A stretch of DNA of 55,033 nt from an uncultured bacterium (lineage in GTDB: Bacteria; Pseudomonadota; Gammaproteobacteria; Burkholderiales; CAIKXV01): positions 1-55,033 of the forward strand of contig CAIQON010000331.1 of assembly GCA_903873475.1 (NCBI GenBank), written 5' to 3'. Shown piece after piece: positions 35,756-44,235 of this stretch (position 1 is its first letter; each line of letters opens with the position of its first letter). The notes below the pieces were generated by a model. That model worked only from the letters and a program-made list of their open reading frames with translations. It was not told the origin of the DNA and made no database searches. The position numbers were made by a program, and so were the translations under genes.

Positions 35756-36993
35756 TCGCTCGCCTTTCCGCGATCAATGCAGGAATCCAATCCGCAATGA
35801 CAGGTTTCGGCGTTGAGGCTGTTACTCGCCCGCTAGCGAACTTTGCGCACCGTACAAAGGAGGCGCTGCGAGCATTTCCGGTCTTCGCCTCTCTGAATGC
35901 GGTAGCGCGAGGGCGGGCAACGCTCGCGCATTACCGCAGAATGGAACGGTTCTATGCGAGCGCGCAATCGTTGCCCCCGTTACCGCTGCCAAAGCTGGAC
36001 ATTGGCCCTCGCCGTCCGCGCATCCTCTTCATCGGAACGGACGAATCGCAGGACCGCAGCGGCTTCATCCAGGCGCTGGAACGCGTGTCGGACCTGACGC
36101 TGTTCACCCACGCCGATGGCGTCTACGGCCACAACGACCTGCGTGCACCCGCGATACGACGGGCGGCGAACCGCGATCGCCTGCTCGAGATCCTCGGCGC
36201 GATGGCGGCGGCTGGAACCCCGCCGGACATCGTGTTGGCCCAGACCTGGGCGACGCTGATCGACCCGGTTGCGTTCGATGCTGCCCGCCGGGGCGGCGCC
36301 GTAGTGGTGAACCTGTCGCTCGACGACCGGCACCAGTTCCGCGGCCGGCGCGAGGGCTTCGGCTGGTCCGGCACGCTCGGACTCATCGGCCATGTCGACC
36401 TTGCGCTGACCGCCGCACCCGAGTGCGTGCACTGGTACGAAGCCGAAGGCTGCGCCGCCCTGTATTTTCCGGAAGCAAGCGACCCGGACATCTTCCATCC
36501 GATCCCCATTCTGCCGAAGCTGCACGAGGTCTCGTTCGTCGGCGGCCGCTACGGCATACGGGAGCGCACGGTGGGCGCGCTGCGCCGTGCAGGGATCAAG
36601 GTCGCCGCCTTCGGCAGCGGCTGGGAAGGCGGCCGCATCGATAACGAAGCGATGATCCGGCTGTTCGCCCAGTCCAAGGTAGTCCTAGGCGTCGGCACCA
36701 TCGGTCACTGCACCGACTTCTACGCACTGAAGCTGCGCGACTTCGATGCACCGATGTCCGGCAGTGCCTACCTCACCCACGACAACCCGGACCTCGCCGC
36801 GCTGTACGACATCGGCCGCGACATCGCCACCTATCGCGATGCAGACGAATGCGTCGATCGGGCGCGCGCGCTGCTCGCCGACGACGATGCGCGCGAGGCC
36901 ATGGCGCGAGCGGGGCGCGAACGAGCGCTGCGCGATCACACCTGGGACCGCCGCTTCGGCGAGCTGTTCCGGCTACTCGGCCTCACCGCCTGA
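35752..36993 (+). CDS. CgeB-like glycosyltransferase
   Basis: The 413-aa GT-B-type protein has an ILFIGTDESQDR opening strand after an N-terminal arm of about 80 residues, VLAQTWATLI, SFVGGRYGIRERTV mid-protein, and a C-terminal LRDFDAPMSGSAYLTHDNPDLAALY segment typical of spore-maturation CgeB-family transferases. The GTG start overlaps the upstream methyltransferase. Base composition changes within the gene: the first 80 or so codons are AT-richer, and from about 36000 it returns to the high-GC style of the window, so a recombination joint may lie inside it. Confidence 0.8.
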   Translation: MIARLSAINAGIQSAMTGFGVEAVTRPLANFAHRTKEALRAFPVFASLNAVARGRATLAHYRRMERFYASAQSLPPLPLPKLDIGPRRPRILFIGTDESQDRSGFIQALERVSDLTLFTHADGVYGHNDLRAPAIRRAANRDRLLEILGAMAAAGTPPDIVLAQTWATLIDPVAFDAARRGGAVVVNLSLDDRHQFRGRREGFGWSGTLGLIGHVDLALTAAPECVHWYEAEGCAALYFPEASDPDIFHPIPILPKLHEVSFVGGRYGIRERTVGALRRAGIKVAAFGSGWEGGRIDNEAMIRLFAQSKVVLGVGTIGHCTDFYALKLRDFDAPMSGSAYLTHDNPDLAALYDIGRDIATYRDADECVDRARALLADDDAREAMARAGRERALRDHTWDRRFGELFRLLGLTA

Positions 36994-36994
36994 T

Positions 36995-38911
36995 ATGTGC
37001 GCGATCCACGGCGCAGTCTCTTACCGGGGGCCCCTCGATCCAGTGCTTCTCGCGCAGGCGCGTGACCGGCTGACGCATCGCGGCCCGGACGATGCTGGCC
37101 TGTGGCAGTCCGTGAACGGGCGGGTCGCGCTCACCCATCGCCGACTGTCGGTGATCGACCTCACGCCCGGCGGCCACCAGCCGATGCTCGATGAAGACGG
37201 TCGCCTGGCGATCGTCTTCAACGGAGAGATCTACAACTTCGAGGCGCTGCGCAACGAGCTGTCGGCCATGGGCCATGCTTTTCGCAGCCGCAGCGACACC
37301 GAAGTGCTGCTCGCCGCCTGGCGCGCCTGGGGCCCCGGCTGCCTGTCGCGCCTGAACGGCATGTTCGCGTTCGCGATCCACGACCGGGGCGACGCCGCTA
37401 CTCCGGCGCGGCTGTTCCTCGCGCGCGATCGCGTCGGCAAGAAGCCGCTCTACTACCGGCACGACGGCGACGGCTTTGTCTTTGCTTCGGAACTGAAGGC
37501 GCTGCCCGGCCCGCACGCTATCGACCTGCGCGCACTGAACCACTACCTGGCGCTCGGCTATGTGCCGGGCGCCAGCTGCATCGCCAGCGGCGTGCACAAG
37601 CTACCGCCCGCGCACTGCGCGATCCTCGAGATCGGAACCCACCGTCTGGAGATCAGGCGCTACTGGGCGCTTCCGCCGCACCAGCCGATCACCGGGCTGA
37701 CGATGCAGGACGCAGCCGACCGCGCGCAGGCACTGCTCGAGGACAGCATGAGGCTGCGGATGGTCAGCGATGTACCGATCGGCGTGCTGCTGTCCGGCGG
37801 GCTCGACTCTAGCCTGGTCACGGCGCTGGCGGCCCGCGGTGGCAGCGGCCGCATCCGGACCTTCACCTTCGCACAGCCCGGCTCACCTCTCGACGAAGCC
37901 GCACGGGCCCGCCTGATCGCACGCCACTTCGACACCGAGCACCATGAGCTGACGGTTGAGGCTCCCTCGCTCTCGCTGCTGGAGCGGATGGCGCCGCTGA
38001 TCGACGAACCGCTGGCCGACTCGTCACTGATCCCGACATGGTTGGTCTGCGGGCTCGCGCGCACAGAGGTCACGGTCACGCTGGGGGGCGACGGTGGCGA
38101 CGAGCTGTTCGGCGGCTACGACAACTATGCCCAGGCCCTGCGCGACGAGCGATGGACCGGATGCTTCCCTGGCTCGCTGCTGCGCGCGATTGCCAACCTT
38201 GCTGCCGCGCTGCCGGCCGGCGTACGCGGCCGTAACCGGCTCGCGGCCCTGCGCGAGGGTGCAGGACGGGCTATTGTCTGGGGCTCTCCGTATTTCGATG
38301 TCGCGCTGCGCCGGCGCATTCTGTCGTGCGACGCACTGGCGACGCTCGACGCGCAGCCGGAGCAGGAGCAGGAGCGCGGTGGCCTGCTGGAGCCCGAGTC
38401 TGGCCTGCTCGCCCTCTTCGGTCTGGGCCGAGGCATGATCGATGCAATGACGCGCACCGATTTCGGGTCGATCCTGCCCGACGACTTCCTGGTGAAGGTC
38501 GACCGCGCAAGCATGGCGCATGCGCTCGAGATGCGCTCGCCGCTGCTCGACTACCGGCTGGTCGAGTTCGCGTTCCGCGATGTCCCCGACGCGCTGAAGG
38601 CGAGCCTGGCTGGCACCCGGTTGATACAGCGTGAGCTGTCGCGCCGCCTCCTCCCCGCGGACGCGGACTTCACCCGCAAGCAGGGCTTTTCGATCCCGAT
38701 CGACGACTGGATGCGAGCCGATGGCGAACGGCTCTTCGAGCAATGGTCGCCGCGGCTGCCACCGATGATCGAGCGGCGCGAACTGCGATCCCTGCTCGAC
38801 GGCCTGCACGCGGGCAGGACTAATGGTGCGCGCCTGTATGCGCTGCTGGTACTGGCGATCGCCAACGACAACCTGGGGCGCGCTGGCGCGCCACTCGACA
38901 CATGCCTCTGA
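36995..38911 (+). CDS. AsnB-type glutamine amidotransferase, probably sugar-amidating (first copy)
   Basis: The 638-aa product has an N-terminal Ntn-type glutaminase (Cys2 exposed after Met removal, RGPDDAG, FNGEIYNF, SDTEV) and a C-terminal ATP-pyrophosphatase synthetase domain with SGGLDSS at 267-273, GGDGGDELFGGY and KVDRASMAHALE. Such enzymes inside O-antigen loci (for example WbpS) convert uronic acids to uronamides, fitting the UDP-HexNAc dehydrogenase at 20851. Plain asparagine synthesis is possible but unlikely here. Between the two domains it has no long insertion; it begins one base after the previous stop. Confidence 0.88.
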   Translation: MCAIHGAVSYRGPLDPVLLAQARDRLTHRGPDDAGLWQSVNGRVALTHRRLSVIDLTPGGHQPMLDEDGRLAIVFNGEIYNFEALRNELSAMGHAFRSRSDTEVLLAAWRAWGPGCLSRLNGMFAFAIHDRGDAATPARLFLARDRVGKKPLYYRHDGDGFVFASELKALPGPHAIDLRALNHYLALGYVPGASCIASGVHKLPPAHCAILEIGTHRLEIRRYWALPPHQPITGLTMQDAADRAQALLEDSMRLRMVSDVPIGVLLSGGLDSSLVTALAARGGSGRIRTFTFAQPGSPLDEAARARLIARHFDTEHHELTVEAPSLSLLERMAPLIDEPLADSSLIPTWLVCGLARTEVTVTLGGDGGDELFGGYDNYAQALRDERWTGCFPGSLLRAIANLAAALPAGVRGRNRLAALREGAGRAIVWGSPYFDVALRRRILSCDALATLDAQPEQEQERGGLLEPESGLLALFGLGRGMIDAMTRTDFGSILPDDFLVKVDRASMAHALEMRSPLLDYRLVEFAFRDVPDALKASLAGTRLIQRELSRRLLPADADFTRKQGFSIPIDDWMRADGERLFEQWSPRLPPMIERRELRSLLDGLHAGRTNGARLYALLVLAIANDNLGRAGAPLDTCL

Positions 38912-39960
38912 TCACTGTCTGCATTCCCTGCTACAACCGGGCAACGGTGCTGCCGGCACTGCTCGACACCGTACTCGGCCAGTCGTTCGACGACTTCGAC
39001 GTGCTGCTGCGCGAGGACGGCTCGCCGCAGCGCGACGCGATCCGCGCGGTGGTCGAGGACTACCAGCGCTGCTACCCCGGGCGCATCTGCTACATCGAGA
39101 ACGACCGAAACCTCGGCTACGACGGCAACCTGCGCGCGCTGGTGGAGGCCGCCAGCGGCGAGTACTGCCTTTTCATGGGCAACGACGACCTGATGTGCGA
39201 GGGCACGCTCGCGCACGTGGCGGCGGTGATCGACCGGCACCCAGGGCTGGGCGTGCTGGTGCGCAGCTATGCAGCTTTCGACGGGACCCCCGACAACATC
39301 GACCAGACGTTCCGCTACTTCCCGGACGAGCGCGTGTATCCGGCTGGCGCGGATGCAGTCACGGTCGCATTCCGCCGATCGGTGGTGATCCCCGGCATGG
39401 TGCTGCACCGGGCCGATGCGCTGGCGGCGTCCACCGACCGCTTCGATGGCGTGCTGCTCTACCAGCTGTACCTCGTCGGACGCATCGCCGCGCACCGGCC
39501 GGTGGTGTTCACTCCACAGGTGCTGACGCTCTACCGTAACGGGGGCGTACCTGACTTCGGCAACGCCGAAGCCGAGCGCGGCAAGTTCGTGCCGAAGGAA
39601 CACACGCCGGAGTCCTCGCTGCACTTCATGCAGGGGATGGTCGATATCGCGCGCCATGTCGAGGCGGTCGAAGGCATCGCGGTCCACAGGCGCATCGTCG
39701 CCGACATCGGGAACTATTCGTACCCGATCCTGGCTATCCAGGCCGACAAGCCGCTCGGCGTGTTCCTGCGCTACAGCCTCGGCCTGGCCCGGCTCGGCCT
39801 GTGGCGCTCACCACTGTTCCCGGTGTACTTCTTCGCGCTGCTGCTGCTCGGCCCGAAGGCGAGCGAGGCGCTGATCCGCTGGATCAAGGGCTGGCTCGGC
39901 TACACGCCCGCCTTCGGCGATGCGCGTGCGCGAAAGTCGCGCAACGGGGGTGCCGGCTGA
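38902..39960 (+). CDS. Glycosyltransferase family 2
   Basis: The 352-aa GT-A enzyme has ITVCIPCYNRATVLPALL, a LLREDGSPQRDA acidic strand, and GNDDLMCEG with the DxD-like metal site near residue 94. The C-terminal part has a hydrophobic SPLFPVYFFALLLLG segment, probably membrane-associated. The ATG lies 10 bases inside the end of the amidotransferase gene. Specificity is unknown. Confidence 0.87.
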   Translation: MPLITVCIPCYNRATVLPALLDTVLGQSFDDFDVLLREDGSPQRDAIRAVVEDYQRCYPGRICYIENDRNLGYDGNLRALVEAASGEYCLFMGNDDLMCEGTLAHVAAVIDRHPGLGVLVRSYAAFDGTPDNIDQTFRYFPDERVYPAGADAVTVAFRRSVVIPGMVLHRADALAASTDRFDGVLLYQLYLVGRIAAHRPVVFTPQVLTLYRNGGVPDFGNAEAERGKFVPKEHTPESSLHFMQGMVDIARHVEAVEGIAVHRRIVADIGNYSYPILAIQADKPLGVFLRYSLGLARLGLWRSPLFPVYFFALLLLGPKASEALIRWIKGWLGYTPAFGDARARKSRNGGAG

Positions 39961-39961
39961 G

Positions 39962-41047
39962 ATGCGCATCCTGGTTGTCGGCGACTGGCACAGCGAGTTG
40001 CACGAGCGGGCGGTGTTCGACGCGCTGGTCGAGCTCGGCCATGAGGTCGAGTCCTTCGCATGGCATCGGTACTTCGAGGCCCAAAGCAGGCTTGGCTCGC
40101 TGTTTGCCCGTGTGCAGAACCGTTTCGTGATCGGCCCGGCCCTTGCGCGGCTCAACCGCGACGTGATTGCCCTTACCCGGCGATTCGAGCCTGAAATCGT
40201 TTTCGTGTATCGCGGCACCCACCTGTTTCCCGCAACGGTAGCCTCACTGCGCCAGCCGCCACGCGCAGGTGCGCGCCCGGCCATCGTGCTCGGCTACAAC
40301 AACGACGATCCGTTCGCTCCGGCACAACCAGCCTCGCTCTGGAGACACTTCATCGCCGGGGTACCCATCTACGATGCCGTGCTCGCCTACCGCGAGCACA
40401 ACCTCGCCGAATTCCAGGCTGCAGGCGCGCGGCGCGTTCGAATGCTGCGCAGTTGGTACATGCCGCAGCGGAATCATCCAGTGCAACTCGATGCGGCCGA
40501 CCGGAAAACGTACGGTTGCGACGTCGTATTCATCGGCCATCATGAGCCCGACCAGCGCACCGCGCTACTCGAGGCAGTAGCGCGAGCAAGCGTCGACCTG
40601 AAGCTGTTTGGCCACGGCCCGGACTGGAACCCGGTACTCGCGCGCTCGCCGGCGCTGCGCCACCTGTCGCCGGTGCATGTCGTGTGGGGCAATGACTACA
40701 ACAAAGCGCTCTGCGGTGCGAAAATCGCCCTGTGCTTCCTGTCCAAACTCAACCGCGATACGTACACCCGCCGCTGCTTCGAGATACCCGCGAGCGGAAC
40801 GATGCTACTGTCGGAGTATTCTGACGATCTGGCATCGATGTATGCGCCAGGCGTGGAGGCGGACTACTTCCAGGACGCAGCAAGCCTGGTCGCACAGCTG
40901 CGCCGCTATCTCGCCGACGATGCACTGCGCCAGTCTGTCGCCGCCGCCGGGGCACACCGGGTACGCGAGGACGGTCACGACGTGGTGTCGCGCATGCGTG
41001 ACCTGCTCGACTGGGTCGAAGGCTGGCGCGGAGAATCCAGGCAATGA
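39962..41047 (+). CDS. CgeB-like glycosyltransferase (second)
   Basis: The 361-aa GT-B-type protein opens MRILVVGDWHSELHERAV and has IVFVYRGTHLF, VLGYNNDDPF, VVFIGHHEPDQRTALLEA, and a C-terminal RCFEIPASGTMLLSEYSDDLASMY signature, typical of CgeB-family transferases with a terminal EIPAcG-like motif. Both CgeB-like enzymes are adjacent to an AsnB-type gene. Its stop overlaps a small broken frame downstream. Donor sugar unknown. Confidence 0.83.
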   Translation: MRILVVGDWHSELHERAVFDALVELGHEVESFAWHRYFEAQSRLGSLFARVQNRFVIGPALARLNRDVIALTRRFEPEIVFVYRGTHLFPATVASLRQPPRAGARPAIVLGYNNDDPFAPAQPASLWRHFIAGVPIYDAVLAYREHNLAEFQAAGARRVRMLRSWYMPQRNHPVQLDAADRKTYGCDVVFIGHHEPDQRTALLEAVARASVDLKLFGHGPDWNPVLARSPALRHLSPVHVVWGNDYNKALCGAKIALCFLSKLNRDTYTRRCFEIPASGTMLLSEYSDDLASMYAPGVEADYFQDAASLVAQLRRYLADDALRQSVAAAGAHRVREDGHDVVSRMRDLLDWVEGWRGESRQ

Positions 41048-41323
41048 ACGCTCCTCCACGACATTCAACGGTGACCTTCGACACCGAATCCACGCTGAAG
41101 CGGCTGCCAGCGGCGCTTCGTCGGCGTCGAGGCACTCGAAGCTGCCGTATTCAACCTGGGGCAAAGCAGCGTAATGCAGGAGGAACGTGCACCCGACCTG
41201 CCGCTGCTGGATAATCGCCCTGCCGAAACGTTGTTCGTCGCGGCGGTACAAGCCGGCGCTGTACTGACGCTGCGAGGCCGCCCACCCGCACGCTGCGACG
41301 CGGTAGCGCCCGGCCCCCGCTGA
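41044..41323 (+). pseudogene. Possible frameshifted short gene of unknown function
   Basis: An ATG overlapping the upstream stop (ATGA) opens a frame of about 24 plausible residues, beginning MNAPPRHS. Near 41117 the coding-like signal moves to another frame reading FVGVEALEAAVFNLGQ and on to a TGA at 41321-41323, which ends 22 bases before the next gene. Joined, the two halves would make a protein of about 90 aa. This suggests a single-base indel in a real small gene or a decayed remnant. I recognise no family. Confidence 0.4.
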
Positions 41324-41345
41324 CCTCATTGAGATCCTCCCACCC

Positions 41346-42320
41346 TTGCCTTCCGCGAACGCATCGATCTTCGTCTGCCCGGCCACCGGGGAGCCTCTGG
41401 CGTTCGAACTGGACGGCGATCAGGGTCAGCCGGCGACACTCGTCTCCCCGTCCGGCCGCCGCTACCCCGTCCGTGGCGGCGTCGCCCGCTTCGTGCCCGA
41501 CGATGTCTACGCATCGAACTTCGGGATGCAGTGGAACACGTTCAGCCGCACCCAGCTCGACCGCTACAACGGCACCAACATCTCGCGCGACCGCTTCAGG
41601 CTGGTGACCGGCTGGAACCTCGAAGACCTCGCCGGCAAGCGGGTCCTGGACGCCGGCTGCGGCGCCGGGCGCTTCGCGCAGATCGCTCTCGATGCCGGCG
41701 CCGAGGTGGTGGCCGTCGACCTGTCGAGCGCGGTCGATGCCTGTCAGGCCAACCTGGGGCCGCACCCGCGCCTGACCGTAGTGCAGGCGAGCATCTACGA
41801 CCTGCCGTTTCTGCCGGGCAGCTTCGATTTCGTCTACTCGATCGGCGTGCTCCAGCACACGCCCGACGTCGAGCGCGCGGTCAAGGCGCTGCCGCCAATG
41901 CTCAAGCCCGGTGGCCGGCTGGCCTGCTGGATCTACGAACACAAGCCCACCGCCTTCATGACGCCGCGCTACCCGCTGCGCGCCCTGACCACGCGCATGC
42001 CCCAGGAGCGCCTGTTCCAGCTGCTGCAGCGGTGGGTTCCGCCGCTGCTGAAGGTGAGCGACGCCTGCGCCGCCGTGCCGTTGCTCGGACCCTACCTGCG
42101 CAAGCTGGTGCCGGTGGCCAACTACCGAGGCATCCTGCCGTTGACGCCGGAACAGCGCGACGAATGGGCTCTGCTCGACACCTTCGACTGGTTCGCACCG
42201 GCTTACGACCAGCCACAGACCTGGCGGACGGTCGAGCGCTGGCTGCGCGAGGCTGGCTGCAGCGACATCCGCCGCATACCCGGCCGGCGCATCGGCCTGC
42301 CGGTCACGGCCACTCGCTGA
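41346..42320 (+). CDS. SAM-dependent methyltransferase with Trm112-like N-terminus
   Basis: The 324-aa product has an N-terminal segment resembling a Trm112 domain (CPATGEPL at 11-18 and YPVRGGVARFV at 40-50, but with only one cysteine, so no zinc site). A strong class I SAM domain follows: VLDAGCGAGRF (100-110), VVAVDLSSAVD, YSIGVLQHTPD and LKPGGRLACWIYE. The start is a TTG at 41346, the only in-frame start upstream of the conserved region. Probably a sugar or glycan-end methyltransferase. Confidence 0.82.
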   Translation: MPSANASIFVCPATGEPLAFELDGDQGQPATLVSPSGRRYPVRGGVARFVPDDVYASNFGMQWNTFSRTQLDRYNGTNISRDRFRLVTGWNLEDLAGKRVLDAGCGAGRFAQIALDAGAEVVAVDLSSAVDACQANLGPHPRLTVVQASIYDLPFLPGSFDFVYSIGVLQHTPDVERAVKALPPMLKPGGRLACWIYEHKPTAFMTPRYPLRALTTRMPQERLFQLLQRWVPPLLKVSDACAAVPLLGPYLRKLVPVANYRGILPLTPEQRDEWALLDTFDWFAPAYDQPQTWRTVERWLREAGCSDIRRIPGRRIGLPVTATR

Positions 42321-42336
42321 CCGGCCACGGCACGCC

Positions 42337-44235
42337 ATGTGCGGCATCGTCGGGCGCCTGGAATTCAATGGTGCCGCAATCGACGCGGCGATGCTCTCTC
42401 GCGCCCGCGACAGCCTCGTGCATCGCGGGCCAGACAATGCGGGGCTGTGGATCGAAGGCCCGGTAGGGCTGGCACATCGTCGGCTGTCGGTGCTGGACCT
42501 GTCCCCGCGCGGGCACCAGCCGATGCAGCGCGCCGGCACCGGCCTCACGATCACTTTCAACGGCGAGGTCTACAACTACCGCGACGTCCGTGCGGAACTG
42601 GCCGCGCTCGGCCATGCGTTCGAGTCCGATTCCGACACCGAGGTGATCCTCGCCGCCTGGGCGCAATGGGGCCCGGCCTGCCTGCCGCGGTTCAACGGCA
42701 TGTTCGCGTTCGCGCTCTGGGATGCCCATGCGCGCCGGCTGTTCCTGGTGCGCGACCGGCTAGGCGTGAAGCCGCTGTACTACCGCATCGACCGGCAGCG
42801 GCTGGCCTTCGGCTCGACGCTGCAATCGCTGCTGGCCTTCACGGATCTGCCTGCCACGCTGTCGCGCGGCGTGACCGAACGCTACCTCGATCTCGGCTAC
42901 GTGGCCGGGGAAGCGTCGATCTTCGAACAGGTACGCCGGCTGGGCGCCGGCCGGATGATCACGGTCGACGCGCAGGGCGGCTGCGTGGAATCGTGCTGGT
43001 GGTCGCTGCATGCGCCGGCACGGCACGATGGCCTCGCCGGCGAAACGCCGCCCGCAGGCGAGGCCGGTGGCGAGACCGCGCAGCTCGACCGTCTCGAGTC
43101 GCTGCTGGACTCGAGCGTCGCCCTGCGGCTGATCAGCGACGTACCAGTGGGCGCCTTCCTCAGCGGGGGCATCGACTCGAGTCTGGTCGTCGCCCTGATG
43201 CGCCGTCATTTGGATTCGGTGCGAACCTACACGATCGGGTTCGAGGATCCGCGCTACGACGAGTCGGCCCATGCACAGGCTGTTGCCGGCCACCTGGGTG
43301 TTCAGAACAGGCGCCTGGTGATAGGGCCTTCCGACCTGCTCGCCTCGCTCGACGCATTGACCGCGCACTACGACGAACCGTTCGCCGACTCGTCCGCCCT
43401 GCCGACGCTGCTGCTGTCGGGGCTGGCGCGCAAGGAAGTGACGGTCGCCCTGTCCGGGGACGGCGGGGACGAACTGTTTGGCGGCTATCCCTACTATGCA
43501 CTCGCCGGGCGGCTGGAGCCGTGGCGGCGGCGCGCGGCGCCCGCCGCGCGGCTGCTGTCCGTGCTGGCGCGCAGGATGCCCGGCCATCGTGCGGCGCTGG
43601 CACTAGCCGCGCTGTCAGCGCCCGATCTGGCCGCGATGCATGCGCGTTTCCGCAGCCCGCTGCGCCTGCTGACCGCGCCGCTGTTCCCCGGGCTGTCAGG
43701 ACCGGAGGCGGCGGGCGGGCCTGCCGCCGCATTGCTGCGCGGCGTGCTCGAGTCCGAGGTGCCTGCAGGCCCCCAGGCACAGCGCCTGATGGACCTCGAC
43801 CTGCGCATCTACCTCGAGTCGGACATCCTGGTGAAGGTCGACCGCGCCTCGATGGCGCATGCACTCGAGGCGCGCAACCCGTTCCTAGACTGGCGCGTCG
43901 TCGAGCATGCGCGCTCGATGCCGCCCTCGTTCAAGCTGCATCCGTCCGGCGGCAAGCGCGCGCTGCGCCTGCTGCTCGCACGCCACCTGCCGCAGCACCT
44001 GATCGACCGGCCCAAGGCGGGGTTCGTGGTGCCCATCCGGGAATGGCTGCGCAGCGAACTGCAGCCGGCGATCCGCGAAGCGGTCGAGGACGGCTTCCTG
44101 TGCCGCTCGGGCTGGATCGACCGCGCCGCAGCCCGGCTCGCATTCACCCAGCACGCAGCGGGCGCGCGCAACCACGAACACCTGCTGTGGGCGATCCTGA
44201 TGTTCGAGCGCTGGCACCGGCGGTTCTGCCCGTGA
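42337..44235 (+). CDS. AsnB-type glutamine amidotransferase, probably sugar-amidating (second copy)
   Basis: The 632-aa product has the same domain plan as the 36995 gene: Cys2 nucleophile in MCGIVG, RGPDNAG, FNGEVYNY, SGGIDSS at 276-282, SGDGGDELFGGY and KVDRASMAHALEARNPFLD. A low-complexity insertion rich in Gly and Glu (about 230-248) lies between the two domains and is absent from the first copy. Two such enzymes in one locus suggest two amidated uronic residues or two distinct acceptors. The stop overlaps the next gene (GTGA). Confidence 0.88.
   Translation: MCGIVGRLEFNGAAIDAAMLSRARDSLVHRGPDNAGLWIEGPVGLAHRRLSVLDLSPRGHQPMQRAGTGLTITFNGEVYNYRDVRAELAALGHAFESDSDTEVILAAWAQWGPACLPRFNGMFAFALWDAHARRLFLVRDRLGVKPLYYRIDRQRLAFGSTLQSLLAFTDLPATLSRGVTERYLDLGYVAGEASIFEQVRRLGAGRMITVDAQGGCVESCWWSLHAPARHDGLAGETPPAGEAGGETAQLDRLESLLDSSVALRLISDVPVGAFLSGGIDSSLVVALMRRHLDSVRTYTIGFEDPRYDESAHAQAVAGHLGVQNRRLVIGPSDLLASLDALTAHYDEPFADSSALPTLLLSGLARKEVTVALSGDGGDELFGGYPYYALAGRLEPWRRRAAPAARLLSVLARRMPGHRAALALAALSAPDLAAMHARFRSPLRLLTAPLFPGLSGPEAAGGPAAALLRGVLESEVPAGPQAQRLMDLDLRIYLESDILVKVDRASMAHALEARNPFLDWRVVEHARSMPPSFKLHPSGGKRALRLLLARHLPQHLIDRPKAGFVVPIREWLRSELQPAIREAVEDGFLCRSGWIDRAAARLAFTQHAAGARNHEHLLWAILMFERWHRRFCP

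Noticed and set aside
36995-44235. A lasso-peptide or other asparagine-synthetase-based peptide cluster
   Set aside because: There is no precursor peptide, leader peptidase or RRE partner, and both genes have full glutaminase domains set among sugar-assembly genes.
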